64,000 nucleotides of DNA from Scandinavium vulneris_A (GTDB lineage Bacteria > Pseudomonadota > Gammaproteobacteria > Enterobacterales > Enterobacteriaceae), in NCBI GenBank assembly GCA_046518185.1, contig JBKGRZ010000001.1, forward strand, positions 1,178,001 through 1,242,000, given 5' to 3'. The notes under the pieces were generated by a model. That model did not search any database and had not been told where the DNA came from. It saw nothing but the letters and a program-made list of their open reading frames with translations. A program made the translations under genes and the position numbers. Positions 40,143 through 49,067 of the stretch are shown in pieces (within the stretch, counting starts at the first letter, position 1; each line of letters starts with the position of its first letter).

Positions 40143-42794
40143 TTAATCAATCTGGACGACCCAGCTCCGCGATTGTCCCGGTTTGAAGCTGACCGCTTTC
40201 CCAAGAATGTCACTCCCCTGCCCCGTCGGCTGCTCGTCCATCCCCACGTCCTGGCACCGGGAAGCAGGACGATTGAACATCACCCTGGATTCACAAGGCT
40301 CACTGTCAGACGGGTTAAACAGGCGGAGAATCAACGCCTCGCTGTCCTCGGCTTTCTTCAATACGCTAAGCTGGCATCCGGTGGCTGGCATCGTAAACAG
40401 GCTGTAGCGTTGCGGGACGTCGAGAGCAGTGCGATTAAGCTTCATCGCATCCCATGGAATTTTGTTGTAGCACAGCACCGGTGTCAGCCAGCTGCGCGCC
40501 TGCTGAGCCACCCCCGCATCCAGTGCAGAACCCCTGAATGGCATCAGGCTAAAGCGGGCCCGCAGTTCGCCACGAACCTGAGAATCCGGTACCGGCATTT
40601 TTATCCCTGAAGGACGGCCAGGGCGCAGCAGCAGATCCTCTTTTCCGAGCAGCCCCACCCCGCGCAGTAAAGTCAGCGCAAACACACTCTGAGTCTCGCC
40701 GATAATTTCCACCTCGCGCAGGCCTTCCGTGAACAGCGCCAGCCCGTGCTGCTCCTGCTGAAGTGCGGCCCCCTCTTTTAACACGGCATAGTTGAGGAAA
40801 TTCCAGACCGGGACCGGAGCCTCTTTCCAGCCTTCGGCCTGCCAGACCTGCATCGCCTCGTCCTGAACCGGGCGAGTGAGCGAACCAAACTGAGTATCAG
40901 TCAGCACATGGTCGGTTTTGAACGGCACGGGGATACGAACCCGCACGCGGTGGTCGTCCGCCTGATTAACCACGCAGACCTCAAACTCGACCCGACGACT
41001 GTGCTGACTCAGCGTCACCGTCGTTTCCATCGTCAGCGTTCCGCCAGTTTTGCGGGCCGAACGTTCAGCCAGATTGCGCGGCACGGCCAGCGTGGAACGT
41101 ATCACCGCCCTGCTCTGCCACGCGTCGTGCGTGACCGTATGACAATGCTGGCCTTCCCGGCTGGTGAGTAACCACTCTTCTCGCGAGGGCGAATAGTCAT
41201 ACTCATCCCCATCGTCGGAGCCGTCTTCAAATTCCAGCACCCGGTCATAAACCAGACCGCTCTCTTTATCTTCCATCTTCAGCGTGCCATCCCGGTTCAG
41301 GCTGATACGCCAGCAGCTGTTTTCCAGCAGGGCATCGCTCTGTTTCGGGACGCTAACCTGCTGACCTTCCTCACCCGGCAGCACGTGCAACGTGAGCCAC
41401 CCCATCGCCGGGAGCACCTGCCGCAACTGAATGTCGTACTCCATAAACGGCTCGTAGTTGCCGTAATGGACAATCTGGCGGTCCACCAGGCCCGGGTCAA
41501 TTTCACGGCTGGCGCGAATGAAATACGCCACTTCCTGCCCGTCGCTATCAACCAGGCGGAAACGGCTGGCGCGCAGGCGGAGTGTGGTGTTGAGCACTTC
41601 ATCGCGCGGCCACGGCATCAGGTTAAACAGGGTCAGTTTGTCACCTTCACTCTGCGCCATGTTATCGACGATTTTGCGCATGTAGAACGTAATGAGGCTG
41701 TCGGCCATGTCTTCCGCCAGCCAGAAGCGGCTCATGATTTCCCGATGTACCTTGTCGCTACAGCAGCAGCCGATGCTGTCGTGGGCATGATTTTTGAGGA
41801 TCTCCTTCCACATTTTCTCCAGCAGGCCGTGGTGATACTCAAACCCGAGCGTCCACGCCAAGGTTGCCAGCGGCTCGAGCAAATTGACGATTTTGTTTTC
41901 GATACGCGCATGAGCGATTTTGATGTCCATCCGCGTCGAGCCGATGGTGCGATGCACACGCATATACTTCCCGTCGTTGAACTCGCCGGTCAGCGTGGCC
42001 AGCGTGTCACGCTGCTGCTCGATACGCTCAAAGACCTCTTCAAAGCGGCTCATCACAAATTCACGCTGTGGATAGATCTCCCGCAGCTTATCCATCACCG
42101 CAAAAATGTTCTGCTGCAGCGGCATCTGATCGTGGCCGTTCGGCAATAAAATCTCTTTGGTCTGCGAGGCGTTTTCCAGCACCTCGAAATAGCTGTCGAG
42201 ACGTTTTCGCAGGCCCGCTTCGTCCTCCGGTAAGTACTTACCAATCGCGTAGCCCAGCGGCAGCACCTGCGCCGCCACTTCGCTGCCATCCTGACTCTGC
42301 CACAGGAATTCCGTTCTATCGGTGCCGTGACGCTCCGAACAGCCACGCCAGAACATCGCCCGTTTAATACCAAAACCGTTATAGATGTGCGGCAACTGGC
42401 CCGACATGCCAAACGAATCCGGCAAATACCCAATTTTCATCGGCTCGCCGAACGCCAGGCAATCGCGCATCCCGTACATCAAATTGCGCACGATGGATTC
42501 CCCGGCGACGATGGTGGTATCAGTCTGCGTGTACCACGGACCGATAATCAGCTTTCCGGCCTGCACCAGGGCTTTCACCCGTTCACGGCTGTCGGGTTTC
42601 ACCGCGAAGTAATCTTCCAGAATCGCGGTCTGCCCATCGAGCACGTAGTATTTGTATTCGGCGTCCTGCTCCAGACGGGTCAGGATCTCTTCCATATTAT
42701 TGACCAGCAAAATGCGCGACTCTTCGGTGGTGAAGTACCACTCGCGGTCCCAGTGCATATGCGGCGTGATGTGCACGCGAGATACAGCTTTCAT
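40143..42794 (-). CDS. mngB: Alpha-mannosidase MngB
   Basis: Hydrolyses 2-O-(6-phospho-alpha-mannosyl)-D-glycerate to mannose 6-phosphate and glycerate after uptake by MngA. 883 residues of glycoside hydrolase family 38: HMHWDREW near the N terminus carries the zinc-binding His-x-His-x-Asp pattern; SFGMSGQLP and HAHDSIGCC give the second metal histidine. I choose the ATG at 42794 since AGGA is seven bases before it. Begins 17 bases after mngA. Confidence 0.96.
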   Translation of the reverse strand: MKAVSRVHITPHMHWDREWYFTTEESRILLVNNMEEILTRLEQDAEYKYYVLDGQTAILEDYFAVKPDSRERVKALVQAGKLIIGPWYTQTDTTIVAGESIVRNLMYGMRDCLAFGEPMKIGYLPDSFGMSGQLPHIYNGFGIKRAMFWRGCSERHGTDRTEFLWQSQDGSEVAAQVLPLGYAIGKYLPEDEAGLRKRLDSYFEVLENASQTKEILLPNGHDQMPLQQNIFAVMDKLREIYPQREFVMSRFEEVFERIEQQRDTLATLTGEFNDGKYMRVHRTIGSTRMDIKIAHARIENKIVNLLEPLATLAWTLGFEYHHGLLEKMWKEILKNHAHDSIGCCCSDKVHREIMSRFWLAEDMADSLITFYMRKIVDNMAQSEGDKLTLFNLMPWPRDEVLNTTLRLRASRFRLVDSDGQEVAYFIRASREIDPGLVDRQIVHYGNYEPFMEYDIQLRQVLPAMGWLTLHVLPGEEGQQVSVPKQSDALLENSCWRISLNRDGTLKMEDKESGLVYDRVLEFEDGSDDGDEYDYSPSREEWLLTSREGQHCHTVTHDAWQSRAVIRSTLAVPRNLAERSARKTGGTLTMETTVTLSQHSRRVEFEVCVVNQADDHRVRVRIPVPFKTDHVLTDTQFGSLTRPVQDEAMQVWQAEGWKEAPVPVWNFLNYAVLKEGAALQQEQHGLALFTEGLREVEIIGETQSVFALTLLRGVGLLGKEDLLLRPGRPSGIKMPVPDSQVRGELRARFSLMPFRGSALDAGVAQQARSWLTPVLCYNKIPWDAMKLNRTALDVPQRYSLFTMPATGCQLSVLKKAEDSEALILRLFNPSDSEPCESRVMFNRPASRCQDVGMDEQPTGQGSDILGKAVSFKPGQSRSWVVQID

Positions 42795-42811
42795 CTTCAT
42801 ATCCTGTTCAG

Positions 42812-44728
42812 TTAAGGCATTACGCTGTCGGGAAGGTATTTACCGGCTTTCACCGCCTGACGACGCCAGAGGATCAGTATGCTGGTCGAAATAGCCGCAC
42901 CGATCAGGGCGGAAACGAACCAGCCAGTGGCGGCGAGCACCCCGCCGAGCCCACCGTCATGCAGCAGGAATAGCGAGAAAATGCCTGCCCCCGGGGTAGA
43001 AAGACCGATATTCATCGAGCCCACCAGCGCCCCGGTGACCATCGAACCGATGACGAACGACCCAATCACCCGGAGCGGATCTTCTATCGCCATTGGGATA
43101 GCCCCTTCGGTGATCCCCGCCAGGCCCAGCAGCCAGGTGGATTTTCCGGTTTCGATTTCGAAGGTTTTAAACAGTCGCGGCGCAATCATCGTGGAGGCCG
43201 TCACCGTAAAGGCCGATACCATTTTGACCGAGGCGAAAATCGCATACGGGCCGTACACGCCGTTGGCCATCGCGCCGAGGCAAAATGCATAGGAAGCTTT
43301 GTTCACCGGGCCGCCGAGATCGAACGAGCACATAAACCCGAGGATCGCCCCCAGCAGCAGCGCGTTGGTGCCTGACAGGCCGTTGAGCCACAGAGTCAGA
43401 CCAGTGTTAATCCACGCCACGGGTTCGCCGACCACAAACAGCATCAGGCTGCCCGCACCGAGGGTGCCGATCACCGGATAGAGGTAGAAGGTCAGAAAAC
43501 CGTTGTAGCGACTGTTGAGCCGGAGATGATTTTTCACCCAGCGCATCAGATAGCCCGCGATAAGACCACCCGCTATCGCACCGAGGAAACCGGAGCCAAT
43601 CATGTTGGCCGCCAGCCCTGCGGCAAAGCCCGGTGCCAGTGCGGGCTTATCGGCCAGCGAATAGGCGGTGTAGGCCGCCAGCACCGGCACCATTAACACG
43701 CCGAGCATTCCGCCACCCAATTTGCGGTACATCCACAGCCACGAGTTTTCCTGATCGAACAAATGCTGTAAGCCAAGCATCTGCGCCAGCAAAACCGCCA
43801 CCGCCAGCACGGTTCCGCCTGCCACAATCAGCGGCACGGCAAAGGAAATCCCGCTTAACAACGCCTGTTTCAGTTCGGTCTTGACGCTTTTCTTGTCCAG
43901 GCTGTCGCATTGCGGCTGACGGTTCTCGCCTGAGGATTTTAGGGTCAGCGCCTGCTCAATAAGTTTTTCTGCATGCCGGATAGGCTCAGCCACCGGCACC
44001 GACAGGGACGGAATACCGGCAAAACGGTCCGCCTCTTTGATAGCCACTTCGGCGGCAAAAATGCAGGCTTGAGCAGAATTAAGCTGTTCGGCCGTCAGGC
44101 GGTTTTCGATCCCGTTGGCGCCCTGGCGTTCAACGTAAACATTGACCCCGAGTTTTTGCCCGGCCTTTTCCAGATATTCCGCCGCCATATAGGTATGGGC
44201 GATGCCTGCCGGACACGCGGTGACGCAGACCACCACTGGCGCATCCTGCTTCTGCGCGGGCTCTGTATTGATAAGCGGCGCATCAAGGGCCTGCAACAGT
44301 TGCTCCGCGGTGGAGGCTGAACACACGGCTGCCCGCACCTCGTCATCCACCAGCCGGGAGGTTAACGCCGTGAGCAGCTGCATGTGGGTGGACCCCGCCT
44401 GCGCGGGCGGGATCGCCAGCAGCACGACCAGGTTGACCTCTTCTTCGCCGTCAACACCGTCCCACAGAATCGGCTGCGGTAAGGTGGCGACGGCGAAAGC
44501 GGCTTCCGTGACCGCTTCACTTTTCCCGTGCGGCACCGCCAGCCCTTCCCCGAGTGCGGTCGGCCCTTCGCTCTCGCGTGCAAACACATCGCGAAGAAAA
44601 TCGTCAAGGCTGGAAATTTTACCCAGCCGCGCCAGCCGTTCTGCCAGCGCCCGGATAGCCTCGTCGCGGTCAGTGAACGTCGCCTGCAGGCAGAGCGCGT
44701 CCGGGTACGTTAATGTCGTCAGGTTCAT
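42812..44728 (-). CDS. mngA: PTS EIIABC for 2-O-alpha-mannosyl-D-glycerate (MngA)
   Basis: Imports and phosphorylates mannosylglycerate. 638 residues of the fructose PTS family, domains A-B-C: EIIA histidine in LAVPHGK, EIIB cysteine in VCVTACPAGIAHTYM, and an EIIC membrane domain (about 290-635). The ATG at 44728 (MNLTTL) has GAGGA five bases upstream; the frame is open 25 more codons to an ATG at 44803, the type of start annotated in E. coli. The missing EI/HPr functions are general PTS proteins. Confidence 0.95.
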   Translation of the reverse strand: MNLTTLTYPDALCLQATFTDRDEAIRALAERLARLGKISSLDDFLRDVFARESEGPTALGEGLAVPHGKSEAVTEAAFAVATLPQPILWDGVDGEEEVNLVVLLAIPPAQAGSTHMQLLTALTSRLVDDEVRAAVCSASTAEQLLQALDAPLINTEPAQKQDAPVVVCVTACPAGIAHTYMAAEYLEKAGQKLGVNVYVERQGANGIENRLTAEQLNSAQACIFAAEVAIKEADRFAGIPSLSVPVAEPIRHAEKLIEQALTLKSSGENRQPQCDSLDKKSVKTELKQALLSGISFAVPLIVAGGTVLAVAVLLAQMLGLQHLFDQENSWLWMYRKLGGGMLGVLMVPVLAAYTAYSLADKPALAPGFAAGLAANMIGSGFLGAIAGGLIAGYLMRWVKNHLRLNSRYNGFLTFYLYPVIGTLGAGSLMLFVVGEPVAWINTGLTLWLNGLSGTNALLLGAILGFMCSFDLGGPVNKASYAFCLGAMANGVYGPYAIFASVKMVSAFTVTASTMIAPRLFKTFEIETGKSTWLLGLAGITEGAIPMAIEDPLRVIGSFVIGSMVTGALVGSMNIGLSTPGAGIFSLFLLHDGGLGGVLAATGWFVSALIGAAISTSILILWRRQAVKAGKYLPDSVMP

Positions 44729-44849
44729 CACGATCCTCACTGTGAAGGTGAAAGTACGGCCAAAGTGCCGTTCAGTAATGAGGATCTTGCCAGATAAAAC
44801 CATACATTTATGTGATCATTTTCTCCTTATTCAATAATTTGTATCTAAG

Positions 44850-44864
44850 TTGTATTGTTTACAA
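44850..44864. promoter_or_regulatory. Candidate MngR operator between mngA and mngR
   Basis: TTGTA-TTGTT-TACAA, a 15-base palindrome in the divergent mngA/mngR region, the usual place for a GntR-family repressor site. No MngR consensus was available for comparison. Confidence 0.45.
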
Positions 44865-44917
44865 GTAAGGAAAGACAGGCATAATCGCTGTATTAGTATT
44901 AAAGAGGTATGAGGCAA

Positions 44918-45634
44918 ATGACGAATAAACCCCGATACCGCCAAATCGCTGATACCCTGCGCGATCGGGTGCAGCGTGGCGAACTGAAACCCGGCGATGC
45001 CCTGCCCACAGAATCGGCATTGCAGGAAGAGTTTGCCGTCAGCCGCGTCACGGTGAGGCAAGCGCTGAAACAGCTGACCCAGGAAGCGATTATTGAGAGC
45101 ATTCAGGGCAGCGGCTCATACGTGAAAGAAGAGCGGGTCAACTACGACATTTATCAACTCACCAGTTTTTATGAAAAGCTGGCCGACCGAAACGTCGATA
45201 CGCACAGCGACGTGCGGGTATTTGAAGCGATTGATGCCAGCCATGAACTGGCGGCAACGCTTGAGGTCGCAGAAGGCGCGAAAATCTGGCACGTCAAACG
45301 GGTGCGCTTTATCAAGCAGAAACCGGTGACGCTGGAAGAAACCTGGATGCCGTTGACCTTATTTCCGGATCTCACCTGGGAGGTGATGGAAAACTCCAAA
45401 TATCACTTTATCGAACAGGTGAAGAAGCTGGTTATCGATCGCAGCGAACAAGAGATCGTGCCGATTATGCCGAGCGCTGAAATGGCGAGTTTGCTGAGTC
45501 TGGATGCCAGCCAGCCGATCCTCGAAAAAATCTCGCGCGGGTTTCTCAGCGATGGACGGGTGTTTGAATACAGCCGTAACGCATTCAAAAGCGACGACTA
45601 TAAATTCACCCTGGTCGCCAAACGACGCCCATAA
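44918..45634 (+). CDS. mngR: MngR, GntR-family regulator of mngAB
   Basis: 238 residues: winged helix (PRYRQIADTLRDRVQ, AVSRVTVRQALKQL) and a C-terminal UTRA ligand domain (VWHVKR-type and FEYSRNAFKSDDYKFTL). Represses mngAB until mannosylglycerate phosphate is present. Two starts are possible, 44909 (MRQMTN) and 44918 (MTNKPR); AAAGAGG is spaced about ten bases from the second and almost touches the first, so I prefer the second. Divergent from mngA. Confidence 0.94.
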   Translation: MTNKPRYRQIADTLRDRVQRGELKPGDALPTESALQEEFAVSRVTVRQALKQLTQEAIIESIQGSGSYVKEERVNYDIYQLTSFYEKLADRNVDTHSDVRVFEAIDASHELAATLEVAEGAKIWHVKRVRFIKQKPVTLEETWMPLTLFPDLTWEVMENSKYHFIEQVKKLVIDRSEQEIVPIMPSAEMASLLSLDASQPILEKISRGFLSDGRVFEYSRNAFKSDDYKFTLVAKRRP

Positions 45635-45657
45635 AAAAGGCCACCGCAAAGGTGGCC
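45633..45657 (-). terminator. Terminator of the sdh-suc operon
   Basis: GGCCACC and GGTGGCC arms, five-base loop; on the minus strand followed by six T residues. It lies downstream of sucD and just after the mngR stop. Confidence 0.92.
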
Positions 45658-45712
45658 AACCATGTCGAAAACGGACATATAACGCTCCCCACGCGGGGAG
45701 CAGAGAGGATTA
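45639..45712 (-). ncRNA. sucD 3' UTR, possible SdhX-type small RNA
   Basis: The region between the sucD stop and the operon terminator contains a stable hairpin (GCTCCCC/GGGGAGC at 45684-45701), a short single-stranded stretch and the terminator stem. In E. coli and Salmonella the 3' end of this transcript is processed to the sRNA SdhX (RybD). Position and architecture fit; sequence identity was not tested. Confidence 0.45.
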
Positions 45713-46582
45713 TCAGTTAATGATGGTTTTCAGCGCTTCGCCGATATCCGCCAGGCTGCGCACGGTTTTCACACCGGCCGCTTCCAGAGCTGCAAATTTC
45801 TCGTCCGCAGTCCCTTTACCACCGGCGATGATCGCACCTGCGTGACCCATACGTTTACCTTTCGGCGCGGTCACACCCGCAATGTAACCCACAACCGGTT
45901 TGGTCACGTGTTCTTTGATGTAGGCTGCCGCTTCTTCTTCAGCGCTGCCGCCGATCTCACCGATCATGACGATCGCTTCGGTCTGCGGGTCTTCCTGGAA
46001 CATTTTCAGGATGTCGATGAAGTTAGAACCTGGGATCGGGTCACCGCCGATGCCCACACAGGTGGACTGGCCGAAACCGTAGTCGGTAGTCTGCTTAACC
46101 GCTTCATAGGTCAGCGTACCTGAACGGGAAACGATACCCACTTTACCCGGTTTGTGAATGTGGCCAGGCATGATGCCGATTTTGCTCTGACCCGGAGTGA
46201 TAACGCCTGGGCAGTTCGGGCCAATCATGCGCACGCCTGCTTCATCCAGTTTCACCTTCACGGTCAGCATATCCAGGGTCGGGATGCCTTCGGTGATGGT
46301 AATGATCAGTTTGATGCCTGCATCGATAGCTTCCAGAATGGAGTCTTTGCAGAACGGAGCCGGAACATAGATTACGCTTGCAGTCGCACCGGTCGCTTCA
46401 ACGGCTTCACGCACGGTGTTGAACACCGGCAGATCCAGATGCGTGGTGCCGCCTTTGCCCGGCGTTACGCCGCCAACCATGTTGGTGCCGTAAGCAATCG
46501 CTTGTTCAGAGTGGAAAGTCCCCTGGCTACCGGTGAAGCCCTGGCAGATAACCTTGGTGTTTTTATCAATTAAAATGGACAT
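45713..46582 (-). CDS. sucD: Succinyl-CoA synthetase alpha subunit SucD
   Basis: 289 residues, CoA-binding Rossmann N terminus (GFTGSQGTFHSEQA) and the phosphorylated histidine in GHAGAI. With SucC makes ATP (or GTP) from succinyl-CoA. Start overlaps the sucC stop by one base (TAATG). Last gene of the sdhCDAB-sucABCD operon. Confidence 0.98.
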   Translation of the reverse strand: MSILIDKNTKVICQGFTGSQGTFHSEQAIAYGTNMVGGVTPGKGGTTHLDLPVFNTVREAVEATGATASVIYVPAPFCKDSILEAIDAGIKLIITITEGIPTLDMLTVKVKLDEAGVRMIGPNCPGVITPGQSKIGIMPGHIHKPGKVGIVSRSGTLTYEAVKQTTDYGFGQSTCVGIGGDPIPGSNFIDILKMFQEDPQTEAIVMIGEIGGSAEEEAAAYIKEHVTKPVVGYIAGVTAPKGKRMGHAGAIIAGGKGTADEKFAALEAAGVKTVRSLADIGEALKTIIN

Positions 46583-47748
46583 TATTTCCCCTCCACTGCG
46601 GCAACGACCTGCTGAGCGGCATCCGTCAGACTTTTCGCTGCAATAATATTCAGACCGCTGTCGGCCAGTTTCTTGGCGCCGAGTTCAGCGTTGTTCCCTT
46701 CCAGACGGACAACCACCGGGACGTTAACGCCCACTTCAGCAACCGCGCCGATAATGCCGTCAGCAATCAGGTCACAACGTACGATCCCGCCGAAGATGTT
46801 AACCAGAACCGCTTTCACATTGTCATCAGATAGGATAATTTTGAACGCTTCGGTTACACGTTCTTTGGTTGCACCGCCGCCCACGTCGAGGAAGTTGGCC
46901 GGTTCGCCGCCGTGCAGCTTAACGATGTCCATGGTACCCATCGCCAGGCCTGCGCCGTTAACCATGCAGCCGATGTTGCCATCCAATGCGACATAGTTCA
47001 GTTCCCACTGTGCAGCCTGAGCTTCACGCGGATCTTCCTGAGACTGGTCACGCATTTCGCGCAGGTCTGGTTGACGGAACAGGGCATTGCCATCGGCACC
47101 CAGTTTGCCATCGAGGCAGATAAGGTCCCCCTGCTTGGTGATAACCAGCGGGTTAATTTCGATAAGCGCCAGGTCGCGATCAAGGAAGATGTTTGCCAGT
47201 CCCATGAAGATCTTGGTGAACTGCTGAACCAGTTTACCTTCCAGACCCAGTTTGAACGCCAGCTCACGGCCCTGATAAGGCATTGGACCCGCCAGCGGAT
47301 CGATAGCAACTTTGTGGATCAGGTGCGGGGTTTCTTCCGCCACTTTTTCGATTTCCACGCCGCCTTCGGTGGAGGCCATGAATACCACACGGCGAGAGCT
47401 ACGATCGACTACCGCACCCAGATACAGTTCTTTGGCGATGTCGGTCGCGGCTTCAACCAGAATCTGATTGACCGGCTGACCGTTGGCGTCTGTCTGATAG
47501 GTTACCAGGCGTTTGCCCAGCCAATGCTCGGCAAAGGCGCGAATGTCTTCTTTGCTGTTAACGACTTTTACGCCGCCCGCTTTACCGCGGCCGCCAGCGT
47601 GTACCTGGCATTTCACGACCCAAGGACCCGCACCAATTTTAGACGCGGCTTCTTCAGCTTCACGCGGAGTTGAGCAGGCATAGCCTACTGGCGCAGGTAA
47701 ACCGTAGCGGGCAAACAGCTGTTTGGCCTGGTATTCATGTAAGTTCAT
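46582..47748 (-). CDS. sucC: Succinyl-CoA synthetase beta subunit SucC
   Basis: 388-residue ATP-grasp subunit (MNLHEYQAKQLFARYG) that binds nucleotide and succinate; GGGATKERV and VNIFGGIVRCD are conserved. Works as a heterotetramer with SucD. Preceded by an 81-base gap after sucB that holds a hairpin. Confidence 0.98.
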   Translation of the reverse strand: MNLHEYQAKQLFARYGLPAPVGYACSTPREAEEAASKIGAGPWVVKCQVHAGGRGKAGGVKVVNSKEDIRAFAEHWLGKRLVTYQTDANGQPVNQILVEAATDIAKELYLGAVVDRSSRRVVFMASTEGGVEIEKVAEETPHLIHKVAIDPLAGPMPYQGRELAFKLGLEGKLVQQFTKIFMGLANIFLDRDLALIEINPLVITKQGDLICLDGKLGADGNALFRQPDLREMRDQSQEDPREAQAAQWELNYVALDGNIGCMVNGAGLAMGTMDIVKLHGGEPANFLDVGGGATKERVTEAFKIILSDDNVKAVLVNIFGGIVRCDLIADGIIGAVAEVGVNVPVVVRLEGNNAELGAKKLADSGLNIIAAKSLTDAAQQVVAAVEGK

Positions 47749-47784
47749 GCGTTCTATCCACTTTAGAAAATCATTATCATTTTA

Positions 47785-47810
47785 CCTCCAGGCCGCATCC
47801 GGCCCGGAGG
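47785..47810. repeat. REP-like hairpin between sucB and sucC
   Basis: CCTCC-A-GGCCG, CATC loop, CGGCC-C-GGAGG: ten base pairs with one symmetric mismatch, similar in GC-rich pattern to enterobacterial REP elements. Could protect upstream mRNA and set relative expression of the sucAB and sucCD parts. Confidence 0.7.
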
Positions 47811-47829
47811 ACAGGTGATACAGGGCTTA

Positions 47830-49053
47830 CTACACGTCCAGCAGCAGACGAGTCGGATCTTCCAGCAGCTCTTTGATGGCTACGAGGAAGCCCACAGACT
47901 CACGACCATCGATCAGGCGATGATCGTAGGAAAGTGCCAGGTACATCATTGGCAGAATTTCAACTTTGCCATCAACGGCCATTGGCCTGTCCTTAATGGC
48001 ATGCATGCCCAGGATCGCGCTCTGCGGCGGGTTGATGATCGGCGTAGACATCAGGGAACCGAACACACCGCCGTTGGTGATGGTGAAGTTACCGCCGGTC
48101 AGGTCTTCAACGGTCAGCTTGCCGTCACGGCCTTTCAGCGCCAGCTCTTTAATGCGTTTCTCGATGTCGGCCATGCCCAGCGCGTCAACGTCACGCAGGA
48201 CTGGCGTAACCAGACCACGTGGCGTAGAGACCGCCATGCTGACGTCGAAGTAGTTGTGATACACCACGTCTTCGCCATCGATAGAGGCGTTCACTTCCGG
48301 GTAGCGTTTCAGCGCTTCAACCACAGCTTTCACGTAGAAGGACATGAAGCCCAGACGGATGCCGTGACGTTTTTCAAATGCGTCGCCGTACTGCTTACGC
48401 AAGTCCATGATTGGCTTCATGTTGACTTCGTTGAAGGTGGTCAGCATCGCGGTAGAGTTTTTCGCTTCCAGCAGACGCTCAGCCACGCGTTTGCGCAGGC
48501 GGGTCATCGGAACACGTTTCTCAGAGCGACCTGCCAGCGGCGCAGGCGCTGCAGCCGGAGCGGCGGCTGGCGCTTTAGCGTCGGTTTTCGCCGGTGCTTT
48601 CGCCAGGTGCTTCTCAACATCTTCGCGGGTCAGACGACCACCCACACCGGTGCCTTTGATGGCCGCGGCGTCAAGGTTATGCTCAGCCAGCAGGCGACGA
48701 ATCGCCGGGCTCAGCGCGTCGTTGCTCTGCTCTTCCAGTGACGCCTGCTGGCGCTGGGCTGGGGTGCTGTCTTTGGCTTCGGATTTCGCGCTGGACTCTT
48801 TGCCCGCGCTGTTGCCTTCACGCAGGCGGCCGAGGATCTGACGAGAGGTCACGGTGGTGCCTTCGTCTTCCAGAACTGCATCCAGAATGCCGTCAGCCGA
48901 CGCCGGTACTTCCAGTACCACTTTGTCAGTTTCGATTTCTACCAGCACTTCATCGCGGACTACCGCATCGCCTGGCTTCTTGTGCCAGGTCGCAACCGTT
49001 GCATCGGCTACGGATTCAGGCAGGTCGGGAACAAGAATATCTACGCTACTCAT
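47830..49053 (-). CDS. sucB: Dihydrolipoyl succinyltransferase SucB (E2 of 2-oxoglutarate dehydrogenase)
   Basis: 407 residues: one N-terminal lipoyl domain with the modified lysine in ETDKVVLEVP, an Ala/Pro linker, peripheral subunit-binding domain (SPAIRRLLAEHNLD), a second linker and the catalytic domain with SYDHRLIDGR. Forms the core of the 2-oxoglutarate dehydrogenase complex; E3 is encoded elsewhere. Starts 14 bases after sucA. Confidence 0.98.
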   Translation of the reverse strand: MSSVDILVPDLPESVADATVATWHKKPGDAVVRDEVLVEIETDKVVLEVPASADGILDAVLEDEGTTVTSRQILGRLREGNSAGKESSAKSEAKDSTPAQRQQASLEEQSNDALSPAIRRLLAEHNLDAAAIKGTGVGGRLTREDVEKHLAKAPAKTDAKAPAAAPAAAPAPLAGRSEKRVPMTRLRKRVAERLLEAKNSTAMLTTFNEVNMKPIMDLRKQYGDAFEKRHGIRLGFMSFYVKAVVEALKRYPEVNASIDGEDVVYHNYFDVSMAVSTPRGLVTPVLRDVDALGMADIEKRIKELALKGRDGKLTVEDLTGGNFTITNGGVFGSLMSTPIINPPQSAILGMHAIKDRPMAVDGKVEILPMMYLALSYDHRLIDGRESVGFLVAIKELLEDPTRLLLDV

Positions 49054-49067
49054 TTTGTATCCTTTAA

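Noticed and set aside
44729..44803. N-terminal extension of MngA (start at 44803)
   Set aside because: The extension has no good ribosome site and falls in the divergent promoter region, while the ATG at 44728 has GAGGA at the right distance; kept only as an alternative.
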